From: Hybos culiciformis
Lineage: Eukaryota > Arthropoda > Insecta > Diptera > Hybotidae
Assembly: GCA_964007475.1 (NCBI GenBank)
Contig: OZ023273.1
Span: 43,339,525-43,403,524, forward strand
Length of the DNA: 64,000 nt
Direction of reading: 5' to 3'
Position 1 is the first letter of the stretch; each line of letters opens with the position of its first letter. This document shows positions 23,738 to 35,136 of this stretch, in pieces. Position numbers and translations under genes: made by a program. The notes below the pieces were generated by a model. It ran no database searches. It was given only the letters and a program-made list of their open reading frames with translations, and was not told the origin of the DNA.

Positions 23738-26700
23738 AATGTAAAATGAATATATATATAAATTCTGGACGGATAAAATAAGGAAATAGAAATAAAAAAG
23801 TTTTTCCTTTTAATTAAAAAAATAAATATAAAAAAATAAATATAATTAAGTTGAATAAATAAAATATTAAGTTTCTCATGAAAAACTTATCTGATTGTAC
23901 TAAGAAAATATTTTGAACTCGCTGAAATTTTCTTTTTAATATTTAGGATTTTAACGTCGTCTGAAATGAAAAATAATTTAATTTTCTGCTTTGCCGGCTA
24001 TATTTATTAAGTGGCCATCTATTTTTCCATACAATAATATGCTATTTACAAACACAGCGCCCTGCCTCCCAAAACAAAGATTTAGTTTGGCTTTGATTGT
24101 AGGGCTAATAGAATCTGTGCTGAAGTGATTTTTTTTTTTAACATGTGCTCTGGTGCGTGAGCTGGATTTTTTTTAATTTTTAGTTTTTTGGCTTAAATTG
24201 GTCTTTGAAAAACTTTTACATGTTTGGTGAGACTGTAAAGTTAAGAAAACAGATAAAAAAAAAAAATCAAACGCAAAAATAATGATAAAATATAACTCTC
24301 CAGGGCTTATGATGTGGAATTTTGAATTTTTCGTAATTTTGAAATAAATTTTTCAATAATTTCATTTAATTATAAACATTTGTTAATTTTTCTGATAAAT
24401 TGCAATTTCTGTACAGAAATAAAATTCAGATATAATTTTGTGAAATTCCGCTACAGTTGTTTTTCATACAATTTTTGTCGGATTTTTAACATCACTGCTT
24501 ATTTTCTGTCAAATAATATAAAGAAAAATGCAAAAATAGAAAACATATTTTCAAATTTCAGTTCCAAAGCTCTAAATAGAGAAATGGTCGATGTTGACAT
24601 TGAGCTTTAACAGCAGGGGTTCTTAAAATTGTAAATCAATAATTTTTCAATTTCAAATAAATATCAAAAAATAAAATAAATATTTTTTGTACAATTTTTA
24701 AAAAATTTTTTATCAAAATTTTAATATTATTATAAAATCACGTCCATGTATATTTTTTTTATTTTATTTTATTTGTTCAATATTTTTTTTTACAAACTCT
24801 GAATTATAAATGTATATACACAAACATTTTTGTTCCGCACAAAATTTTCGATTTTCCATTTTTCTTATCAAAAATTTATTATCACACCACACATCATCGA
24901 AATGCAGGCAATAATTTTGCATTATGTTTATTAAAGGAAAACAAAATGAAAATATTTTAAACAAATGAACTTTTTTATTAAAAATAAAAACAAAATTCTC
25001 TTGTATAATATTTAATTAGTGCAGTTAAAAACAAAACATTCATGAATTCAGTCAACAATTATTTAATGTTCATTTATAGTTTTATGTACATTTACTTTTT
25101 ATGTATATATAGCCTTTTATTAACATAAATATTTCAAATTGTACAATTTAAACTGTCCGACCGTCTATGGTGGATATTTAATATAGTTTTTTTCGAGAAA
25201 ATTAATTAATTTTATTTTATTTTTCGGTATGACCGAACCATTGGCTTATTGTTCTTGATTCTGATTTTTTTTTGCTACTTTTCAACTATATATTCTAGAA
25301 TAAAAAATTTATTGGTACGGTAATAATTTCTTTAATTGAGAAAAATAAAAGAAAAATATTACCTACATTAATTTTTATTTTTTATTCTCAATTTGGCAGA
25401 ATATAAATTACTAGTAATAAAATCTCTAACGCCTGTCTTTTCTTATACTCTATTTTCTTTTAACTTAAGCTTGGAGTGTGTTCCGTTCAGATACACAAAC
25501 AGATCAATATGTTTATAATATATTGAATAGTCTATATTTATTCTAAATTCAAAGGGCTTTGCTTTATTTAATTAGACAAAAATATTTCAAAATATGTGTA
25601 ATATTCATTTGATAATGATTTCATTTGAAAAGAAAAGTCATGTTTTATTCGAAGATATTTAGTTAAAAGATATTTTTTTTAACAGTGATTTTGAACATGT
25701 CCTCTATTAAAAACCTTCAACTTTTACATTTGTACAAATTTTTTATTTTTTTAATAATTTCCATAATCAATTTTGTAACATTTACATACATTTTGAAATT
25801 TAACTACTTTCATAAAACGCTATATTAATTTTATTCGCTTATTCAAAAATTTTCCAATAAATTTAATAAATGAATTGTATATAAAAAAAAAGGATTAATA
25901 TATGGAATTTATAATGTGTACAATATACTTGTTTACTTAATGTACATTAATTAAGAATATATTGTACGTAAGTACTGTACATAGATACGTAACATAAAAT
26001 TTTTTAATAAAATATTATATTGCGGTAGATATTATTCACCTTGTTCTTGTGTTTTAGAGAAAGAAGTTAAGAAAAAGAAAAACAGAATGTAAAACAATAG
26101 TACTCTATAATTTACTAAAAAATTTTACTCACGTAATAGTTCTATATTGAAATCCAATTTAAGTTCATTATAGAATCTATATCTGTATTCTTTCATGTAT
26201 TATTAAGATTTATTCTATACAAAAATTCAATCATATAAGTAATACATTTTTCTGAAATATATACATAGTTCGATTCAATACATATAATTTATCTTCTATG
26301 AATAACTATTTGATTGTAGATAGATTTATAATAATAGAGTATCCGACATAGTACAAATTGAAGAAATATTTTACTCATTATTTTCAAATTTCTATAATTA
26401 TTTTTATATTTTTCAAAATTCTATATTTTATTGTATTTCTGCTGGTTCTAACAAAAAATACTGATCATTTTTGATTTTATTATTACAATGAAATCAATAT
26501 AATTGAAAAAACTATTTTTGATAATTGAAAATTTTGTTCAAAAGAAGAAGAGTTACAAGAGAAAACTATTGAATTCAATAGAAAAAAGTTTTAACAATAA
26601 ATTCAAATGAAATTCTGGTTTAAAAAAGTATTACACAATAAATATTTTTCCAACTTCCATTATTTCTTCAAATTTTAGATTTTGAACGTATAAATATAAA

Positions 26701-27011
26701 ATATAAAAATACCAATTATAATTTAAGTTCAATGATCAAAAAACATAGTTTTATTTAAGAAAAAATATTTATCAAACTTCTAAACGCTTTTGCACATCGA
26801 GTAAGATCTAGATCTAGTAAGGTATAGATTTTTGTATATTCTTAATTTTTATGATGTATGAAAGAAAATTTTTTAATTCCTTTTCAATTAAAAAGGACCC
26901 AAAATGGTAAATTTCTATAAAAAAAAAAGTGTGCGATCAAATTCAGTTATATTTTCTGAACGAAACGCTTCGTACATTACGTTCTTTCACAATTTTTTAA
27001 TGAATATATTT

Positions 27012-27772
27012 AGGGATTGCATATTCGCAATTCGAAATTCGAGAATTCCGGAATTCGTTTTCATAAATATAGTTTCGAATTCCGAAAATTTCCCAGCGAA
27101 TTCCGAAATTAAAATTTATTTTTTCGTGTTCTCTCCAACTTTTAAATAGTGTTTTCGTTTCTGTACATATTAATATTCTACATTCTAATTCTATAAAAAT
27201 TAAATCTGGAATGAAATTCTTTGAAGAGAACGGCGTTTGTGGCAAAATATTAGAATCCGTCTACTCATTTTTGATTTTGATTCCGCCATCGAGCGTTGAG
27301 TCTGAGCGATCCTTCGCAATTGCGGGTAACTTTTGTACAAAAGTTCGTTCGAGACTCGGAGACGCAGCTTTAAACGATCTCTGCTTCCTCAAAGCGTTTT
27401 TTAGGCAACTAAAACAATGTTGTAAATTTTTTGTTATTAAATGATATGCCAAATTAGAATGTTTCTGTACTAATTTAATTTGTGTACAATAATTTTATGT
27501 TTATATTTCATTTTAAATACTATAGTTTTAACTATTATTGTTATGTAATAATTGAATTTGGTATAATTTTACAGTATGTTCCATTTTTATTTTTAAAAAA
27601 AGTATTTTTTATGCAATAAATTACAATGAATTATCTCAAATAAGTTATTTTTATTATTTGTATATTCATAAAAAAAATTAAAAATATTTCGGAATTCGAC
27701 CGAATTCCGAAAATATTTAATTTCGAATTCCGAATTCCGATTTTTTTATTTTCGTCAAAATTTGCAATCCCT
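27012..27772 (+). mobile_element. Internally deleted hAT element keeping its transposase C-terminus
   Basis: The ends AGGGATTGCA (27012-27021) and TGCAATCCCT (27763-27772) are inverted copies. The flanking octamers ATATATTT and TTATACTT match at 6 of 8 positions, so the target duplication is only tentative. If the repeat is taken one base longer, as TAGGG by analogy with the two other hAT elements here, the ends mismatch once and the flanks agree poorly. Both subterminal regions are packed with variants of CGAATTCCG and CGGAATTCG (27020-27110 and 27685-27745), a dense palindromic array. The middle carries the hAT dimerisation coding remnant at 27211-27444. Confidence 0.75.
27211..27444 (+). 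pseudogene. hAT transposase C-terminal dimerisation region (fragment)
   Basis: The open frame carries IPPSSVESERSFAIAGNF, then CTKVRSRLGDAALNDLCFLK, then AFFRQL. This is the hallmark of the hAT family C-terminal dimerisation domain (Pfam Dimer_Tnp_hAT): a proline-serine turn, the conserved SVESERSFS/A motif, the R-S-R-L segment and the terminal L-C-F-L-K helix. The frame is intact over about 60 domain residues and continues open for some distance upstream of the ATG. The DNA-binding finger and catalytic core are absent, and only some 200 bases separate it from the left end, so the element lost most of its transposase by internal deletion. Possible co-option is not indicated: the piece lies wholly inside the element and has no start context or exon structure of its own. 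Confidence 0.85.
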
Positions 27773-30700
27773 TTATACTTACATTATGTCAATTTTACCA
27801 TCGATAAAATATTATGTTTGATCAAATTGCTAGGATTCCAATAGCTTAATAAATCAAGAAATGAATAAAAATTATTAAGCTTTTACATTATATGATTTTT
27901 TGATTAGATTTAAGGATACAAGCGTGTAATTTACGTAGAAGAACATTTTAAATTTCACAGGCATTCTTTACTCTACCAGTAATATAAAAAAGTTTTAAAA
28001 ATCCATCCCATTTTTCAAGCAAAAAAAATGTTGGTTCCAAATCAAAATAATGTATTATCAATAAAATATTCTACTTCAAATATTTTCCAGGTCTCTTTGT
28101 GGAAACCCACTTTAAAAAATAGAATTAAAAAAAAAACTTTCAAAAAGTTTATATTTTTCTTATAGATTTAATTATTTGAAAATAGTTGGAAAATTTATAT
28201 ATGGACGAAATTTTTGGTTAAAAAATATTTAAATTGAACCAAAACTTCTCTTTACTATACTTATACTGTATATCTGTATAACGTACATGTATGAGAGACA
28301 TATTATATGGATGAAATTTATTTTTTATTTTTTTTTGAATATTAAGTTGATTTAGTTGTGCTTGCATAATATGCATTGCATTTTAAAAAATTGCACACCT
28401 ATGATGTAATCATTCTCTGTCGACAACATACATATATTTCATTCAAAAATTAGAATAAATTTTAGATTTTTCTGTTAACAAAATGAATTAATTGACTCCT
28501 GTTGCAAGCAAGACATATTATTATTTTGAGATATTAACTATTATATTTAGGGCAAAATTTAAATTATTTGAATTTGCATATTTTTTTCATATATAAAACA
28601 GCATATTTTACTTGTCTTTGCACCCAACAACAACAACAACAAAGTATAAATAAAATGTCTAGTCGTTAATTTTAATTGCGTAAATTAAGGTGAACGTTTA
28701 ACAAAAGACAAATTTTTTTTCTCTTATTATTATTTTTTTTCTAGCTTGTTTTTATGTATTTTGCGAATAGGTATTGTAATGTTTATATGTTTGTATATTA
28801 GATAAAAATTGAAAAAGGATGTTTTCATTAGAAAAATAATAGCCTTTTTTCTCTTATACATACTATATAGAGGTAAATGTATATACTGATGTATATAACG
28901 TTTATTATTATTATTATTATATAATAAGCAATTTTATGTGTTTTTCTCTTTAACAAGTTAAAGGCGGAACATATTTACAAAGGCACCTTAATTTATGCAA
29001 TCAAACAATATTATATTTTTACATTTTCTCTATATACATACATATAACTAAAGAACATAGCATTAAAAAAAATGTTATTTAAAATCATTATTTCCTTTAG
29101 TTTTACATACATATATACCAACATAGATACTTTGAACGTAATAATTCAACGCGAAAAAGAATGAAAGAGGATTCGTTAACGGCCGGAATTCATGATGTAC
29201 ACTCATTATAAGATAAGAGTTTCACATAAAAACAGATATAAACCTACCCAATTATATATACAATATTTACAGGATATAATTATATATGTATGTACTATAT
29301 AGGTTTAAGTATTTTACAAATATAAATTAAATATAAAGTTCATTTAGGCTGAGTCTAAGAATAAATTTTTTGAAGAAATTTCTTAAAAAATTTTTGAAGT
29401 CAATTTTATTTGGTTTTTCCAACAAAACATAAAAGTAAAATTTTTCTTTAAAAAAGGAAAAGCGAAGAAAATATCAGAATTTTATATATTGAACTTTTTG
29501 TATATGCTAATGCTTAATGAGATATCTTTAATATCAATTTTCAACTTTTGGAACAATATTTTCATGGAACTACAGTAATTGTGTGCCAAAAAGTTTTTTA
29601 TGCATTTTTTTTTTTTTTTTTCAAAGTATATTTTTTTAATTTTATTATCTTATCTTGATCCTATAATTTTTAAAAGAAATTTTTTGTTTTTTTCAAGTAG
29701 GTACCTAGCAATTTTTTTTTTTTTATTTTATTTTAACAAATTCTTTTTCTTTTATCTTGTAACACACCCTATTTATGAGACCGTATAATATAAAAAAACC
29801 TTGTGTTGTGCTAAAAATGTCTAGCTTTGCACAAACAAAATAATATTAGGTAAATTATATGGATAATAAATGTCGAGGTTTTTTTTTCCCTCACAACAAC
29901 AAAAAAAAAAAAATAGATATATTATATATAATTATATATATATACATATATATAAAATACTTTACAACCATAACGGTGAAATATTTTAGCAGAATGATAT
30001 TATTCAATGTACTTTTTACATACATATATAAATACATATATATAATGGCCAAATGTTTTCTATTTAACTATATATAAATATAATATAATATGAATTATTT
30101 TATATATTATACCAGTAGTAGGTATGTATCTATGCCTATAAAAACTTGTGTACAGATAAAGCTTAATTTTTGCTGAAATTTGGCTATCTATTTTATTACG
30201 TTATATTATATTGTGGTAATTTAGATATAGCTTTGAATAAAATTTTAGAAAAAAAATGAAAAAAAAAAAAAATGAAAATGAAAATAAAATAGCAATTGGT
30301 TTTAAATGACAGAACAGATGTAATCATGACCATTATCTGCATAATTTTTGAACATGAAAACTGCTGTACAATTAAAATTTCTACATTTAAATATTTTCCA
30401 CAAGCACAAAATAAAACCATAATTTTTATTTTATTTTTTTTTTGTTCCTATCAAGATAAATTCTTCATTTTATTTTCATTTCTTTATTATAGGAAAAGAA
30501 AAAAAGTTGTATATTTTTAATTTTATATTCCCAATGTAAAGAAAAAAAAGGAAATATATTTTATGATTATAGTTACAATTAAATGAAAATAATTTTTTTT
30601 TTTTTGGTAAATCTTTGAAATTTTTATATTGGAACATAAAATTTAATGATTTGTCGAGGAAGAAAAAATTATTATAGAAAATTTATGTATGTATGTACAT

Positions 30701-32795
30701 CATACAGACAGATTTTTTAACTTATAACTATTTTTATGTTTAACTTTTCCTTGTCCAGCATCTCTCTCAAAGGAATAACTCTTAAAACTTATTCGCAATT
30801 AATATATTTTTTTAAGTTCTGTGCAATACTATGGCAACATTTTTTTATTACTATTCTGCAGTTCATTTTATTTGAATTGATATCTTTTTTCCAATAATTA
30901 AAAAGAATTCCTTAATTCTCCTTTGAATAAAAGCATAACTATAGTATCAAATTGGATGTCAGTTGATAGAATGGTAGGATAGTCTACAATTATGATTTTT
31001 GTTCTATGTCCTAACAGAAAGCAGAATTGCCTTACTTTGTTGAACTACACTTTAAATTTTTAAACACTTTTTTTTTTATCGGAAAAAAATCTTTTACGGT
31101 TATTGGTTAATATCTATTCTCTGTTCTGTATTTTTTCAGGGTGTTCCAATATAATAAATAAAATTGAAACCAAATTATTATCTTTGTTAAGATTATATTT
31201 AATATTTTTTTTTAGCATGAACTACTTTATATTTTGCAGCCTATTGTTTGCTGCATCTTCAGAAAATGATTTAAACAATTTATTTATACATTTTTTTTTT
31301 TAGTAACAGTTTTTACTGGTTATGAGGGTATAAAAGGCTTAAAAAGTTACTTACTGACTCTCAATTTATAAAATCATATTTTTTTTGTTTATCCAAATTG
31401 CCCTATTTTGAGCGCCTCAATATGTGGCCAACCCTAGTTGAAAGTAACAGTTGTATCTTTTAGTGATCATTCATAAATCTTTAAAGATCTACAAAAAAAA
31501 AATAAATAAAAATGTAGGAAATTTTTGATCTTAACATCAGTTATATTTATACAACACAAATTAACACAATGCAAAAAAAAAACCCTAAAATTTTCTTTTC
31601 TTTTAAATGAAAAATAATAATAAATTCTAGATTATTAAAAAAAAGTTACAATGTCTATATTTTTAATCAACTTTAGTTGTTGAGCAAATGGTCTGTATAC
31701 ACTGAAGGCCTGTATATACTGGAAGAAACAAAAAAAAAAACAAAAAATGAATGTAAATCATTTTACCCAATGGGTTTTAATTGAGATAAGAGCAATAACA
31801 AGGGTGGAAAAATTAGAAAAAAAAATTATTCGTTTACTTAATTTTTTTTTTTTTGTATTTTTTTTTTTGTATCTTCTCGAAATTCAAATTAATTGAAATT
31901 ACGAGGGGAAATTATAATAATTTTTTTTTTTCGTTGTTCTTTTAATTAGAGCATATAATTTTGTTTTTTAAAAATGAAAAGAAGAAGAAAATAAGACGAT
32001 TTTTTTTTTTCTTTTCCTAAGGGAAATTTTTTCTTTATCAACACCTGAAAATCATACTAAATTTTTAATTAAGTTTATTATTACTTTTATTTTTTGTACA
32101 TGAAGTTCCTTTTAATTTGAAAAAAAAAAAACGAAAAACAATAAAAAAAAAGACACGAACGCGACATAAGACGATAATTTAATATCACAAGAGCTGTATA
32201 TTCATAAAAAATTTAATAATGGAAAATATTATTAGGATAATTTGGAAGCTACTTTCAATAAAAATCAATTATAAAATATATAATAATGTTGTACACTGAA
32301 TAATAATTAATTTAAAATATCATGTAAAGTATAAATTAAATATTCAATATAATTAAAAATAAATTTTTAGAAAATACGCACAGTTTTTATTACTATGACA
32401 TAAAATTTCTTCTACAAAACTTTTCAAATTAATTTCATGAATATGGCTTTATTCTTTTAAGTTATTTTAAGCTCTAATCCGGATACTAGGTATAAATATT
32501 AAAATAATTAAATAAATATAAAAACTATATAATGTATTTATAAGTTCATTAATCCGACTTCTTTTGAATATCAAGATCATTATAATTATCATTAAATATG
32601 TACTTATCATTAAGAAATTTGATTAGTTTGTTTATTCTAATAAATTATTTATTAAATGTGATATTTACACAATGAAATTATTTATCGATTTAATTAAATT
32701 ACAAATCGAAAACGGATAAATTTTTTTTTCATAATTCTAAGTCTAATATTTTTATATAATTTTTATTACAATTTACAAGGATTATAATAATAGAT
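27773..32795. other. A+T-rich DNA without recognised gene
   Basis: No gene seen. TGGCCAACCCTA at 31425-31436 resembles one hAT terminus, but no partner end was found. A CAA repeat of six units lies at about 28626-28642. Confidence 0.6.
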
Positions 32796-33310
32796 TATTG
32801 TATATGTAAACTAAATTTGTTATTAACTAAGAGTTCTGTATACACAAAAATACATTGACACGAGTCAATACTATAAATTGACAAGTGTCAATGTATTTTT
32901 GTGTAAATACAGAACGAGTTGTATAACAAATTTTGTTTACATATCCAATATACTGTTTTAATGCGTAGGGGGGAGGTGGTTGCAAAGAGAGAATATTTTT
33001 TCTTCTCATTTTTTCTCATTTTTTTTTTGTATTTGGCTGTATTGAAATATTGTGAGAGATATTATGTTTGTTTAGGTATTACGTAATATTCAATACGAAA
33101 CATCTAAATGATTTCTTTATTTACGCTGATGCATCTAAATTTTTTCATTATATACGCTGATGCATCTAAATTTTTTCATTATTTACGCAGATGCATCTAA
33201 ATGATTGCATGTGTATTGACGCATATAATACTCCATTTAGTGATCTAAATTCAATAGCACTAAATACAACATAACGATCCCCAACGTATTAAAATAATAT
33301 ACATTTCAGT
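32796..33310. mobile_element. Hairpin-minisatellite repeat family, copy B (most complete)
   Basis: The hairpin has arms 32796-32869 and 32877-32950 with only a short loop; cores are ACACAAAAATACATTGACAC and AACTAAATTTGTTAT. A G-rich box (GGGGGGAGGTGG) follows at 32969-32980, then GTATTTGGCTGTATTGAAATA, a TATTACG box, a minisatellite of about 31-bp units starting TACGCTGATGC at 33122, 33153 and 33184, and the conserved end TAAATACAAC, CAACGTATTAAAATA. Order of parts (hairpin, conserved block, tandem array, short conserved end) recalls Helentron-associated and DINE-1 type elements, but no Helitron terminus was identified. No coding capacity. Confidence 0.75.
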
Positions 33311-33902
33311 TTTTTTAAAACTATAAAAATTCATTTATTTTTCTAGCCCTTACTTATTTTGTCCTATAAATATATAATATTAATATTCAATAGGAAAACT
33401 TAGGGCTGGAGAAAATTTTTCAATATTTCAATTTTCATTTATTTAAATATTTAAATAAGGCCATACTATATCTGTTTAACATCTTTACAACAAATGTAAA
33501 AAAAAAAACAATATGGGTGAATAAAAAAGTTATGAAATATAGCTATAGATTAAAAATTGTATGTTACAAAAGACTTGTTCTACTATATGAAAAAACCCCT
33601 CTCTTGAAACCCTCGATCAAAAATATCTCTATAGTCTGCACAAATACCAGAAATTTCGGATGACGAAACTTGAGGCAAGAATATACACTGAATAAATTTT
33701 TTTTTTTAAATAACTACTTATGTTTCACAATATCTATATAATATTGTTTGTATAAATTTTCTCAATTATATTTAATACAATATTATTGTTTACGCATTAT
33801 TTAAATTGTATAAAATTAAACTGACCTAATAAAAGCATTGCTCATTATATTTTTCAAAAAAATCATTATTAACATTGTAAACTTGAACTGACCTAATAAT
33901 AC

Positions 33903-33934
<32 letters not shown>

Positions 33935-34975
33935 GTAATAATAATAATAATAACAATTTAATAATAAAATCATGGTTCATTGAAAATCATTCGTAGTACC
34001 TACATAAGGAAAAACTTTTCTTATTACATAAAAAAAAAAAAAAAACAAAAAAAAAATTATCCCTCAAGAATATAAATGATTTTTCCTATAATCATTATAA
34101 TGAGAAAGCAAAATTAAAATAAAACTTATCAAATTAATTTTTTTTTTGTTTTATAATTTTTGTCTCTGCTTGAAACTTTATTTAAAAAAAAAAAAAAAAA
34201 AAATTGTTTTTTCAGAATAAAGGGTCTATAAAGGAAAAGTTGTCAAATCACTGTTGGTGATTTTGCATGTTGTAAAAAAATAAAAAAAAACAAAACTCTA
34301 ATAAACAATAAGACAAAAAAAAGCAATTTTTTGTTTTTAAATAGAATAAACTTTTTTATTTCAAATTTTTTTTTTTTTTTGTTTTCAATATTGTTTGATT
34401 TCTATCATTTTCTTTACATATATATTATATACATATGTATATAATATTATCTTTCTTATTTTCTAATTTCGATTTTTGTCGTTCATGTTGTTGTTGTGTG
34501 GTTTCGTGTGACATTTTATTGTTTTCCTTATATAGCTGCTCTATTACGCAATAAACAAAAGAAAACGAGAAAAAAAAAATAATAATAACACCTGTGGTGA
34601 AAACATCTGAATAGAATAAAAAAAAAAAAAAAATAAACAAAAAAAAAAATTTACTTATTCTATAACTTTTTTTTTTTTTTTTAATATTCTTAAGGGAAAA
34701 TTTATCTTCATAAACATAAAATATATATTGTATCTATATGTAAATTAATATATAAGAACAAAATATAATAATAATGGAGTAAAATAAGGAATATTATTAT
34801 CTTGAAAAAAAAAATAAGAATAATATTTATAAAAAAAAAAACAGAAGGAAGAACAAAAAAAAAATTAAGAAATAAAAATATTAATATTTCTGAGAAATAT
34901 ATTATATTTTTGTTATATACATGTATATAAACCGTATATATGAAAATATGAAACAAATTATTTAATAATTTTCAG
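33311..34975. other. Region upstream of the dpr-like coding exon
   Basis: A+T-rich with very long A and T tracts (for example at 34020-34060, 34180-34205, 34620-34685 and the T run at 34366). Any promoter or upstream non-coding exon of the dpr-like gene in this stretch cannot be told from background. No coding sequence recognised. Confidence 0.5.
33895..33954. repeat. AAT microsatellite with ACT/AGT interruptions
   Basis: Imperfect trinucleotide array (AAT with occasional ACT or AGT). ACTGACCTAATAA occurs both directly before it and at about 33820, so the flank itself is partly duplicated. Confidence 0.85.
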
Positions 34976-35063
34976 CCAGAAAAAAATAAAAATAAAATAA
35001 TAAACAAACACAAAGCAAAAAAAAAAAAAAAAATTAATATAACGAAAATAATAATCAAACAAA
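34976..35063 (+). other. Candidate 5' UTR part of dpr-like exon 1
   Basis: Upstream of the start codon lies an A-rich leader. At 34961-34975 the sequence TTTAATAATTTTCAG is a plausible splice acceptor, so the coding first exon may begin at 34976 with a non-coding exon farther upstream. A second possible acceptor ends at 34694 after a long T run. No TATA box or initiator could be told apart from background in this A+T-rich DNA, so the transcription start is unknown. Confidence 0.3.
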
Positions 35064-35136
35064 ATGCTTTTGGAATATAAATATCAAAAAATTGGATTTA
35101 TCTTTATTTCACATTTATTGTTATTTACAATTTTAG
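35064..35136 (+). CDS. dpr-like: dpr-like exon 1: start codon and signal peptide
   Basis: This 73-nt exon encodes 24 residues plus the first base of codon 25 and ends at a consensus GTGAGT donor. The ATG sits in CAAAATG, the favoured insect start context, and an in-frame TAA nine bases upstream (35052-35054) rules out a longer reading frame within this exon. The peptide has Lys6 and Lys9 followed by an uninterrupted hydrophobic core (residues 10-24), as expected for a secretory signal peptide with cleavage near residue 24-26. Its phase-1 end supplies the G that completes GAA with the first two bases of exon 2. The join across a 16.6-kb intron is inferred from phase, signal-peptide character and family gene structure, not from a transcript. 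A different or additional first exon elsewhere in the intron remains possible. Confidence 0.75.

Larger units (their letters stand above)
20746..27011. other. A+T-rich, microsatellite-rich DNA without recognised gene
   Basis: Holds the 39-bp direct repeats and two microsatellites listed separately. The part at about 23980-24130 is less A+T-biased and includes the C-rich CAGCGCCCTGCCTCCC, without a recognised gene or repeat end. Confidence 0.6.

Noticed and set aside
26904..27149. 81-codon + strand open frame overlapping the left end of the hAT element
   Set aside because: It crosses the element boundary and translates the GAATTC repeat; no domain is visible.
31425..31436. TGGCCAACCCTA, resembling a right hAT terminus
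   Set aside because: No matching TAGGGTTGGCCA end was found to the left, so no element can be bounded.
1..34975. Many short open frames of 60-94 codons on both strands
   Set aside because: They are dominated by Phe, Ile, Lys, Asn and Tyr, have no recognisable domain, and are the length expected by chance in this composition.
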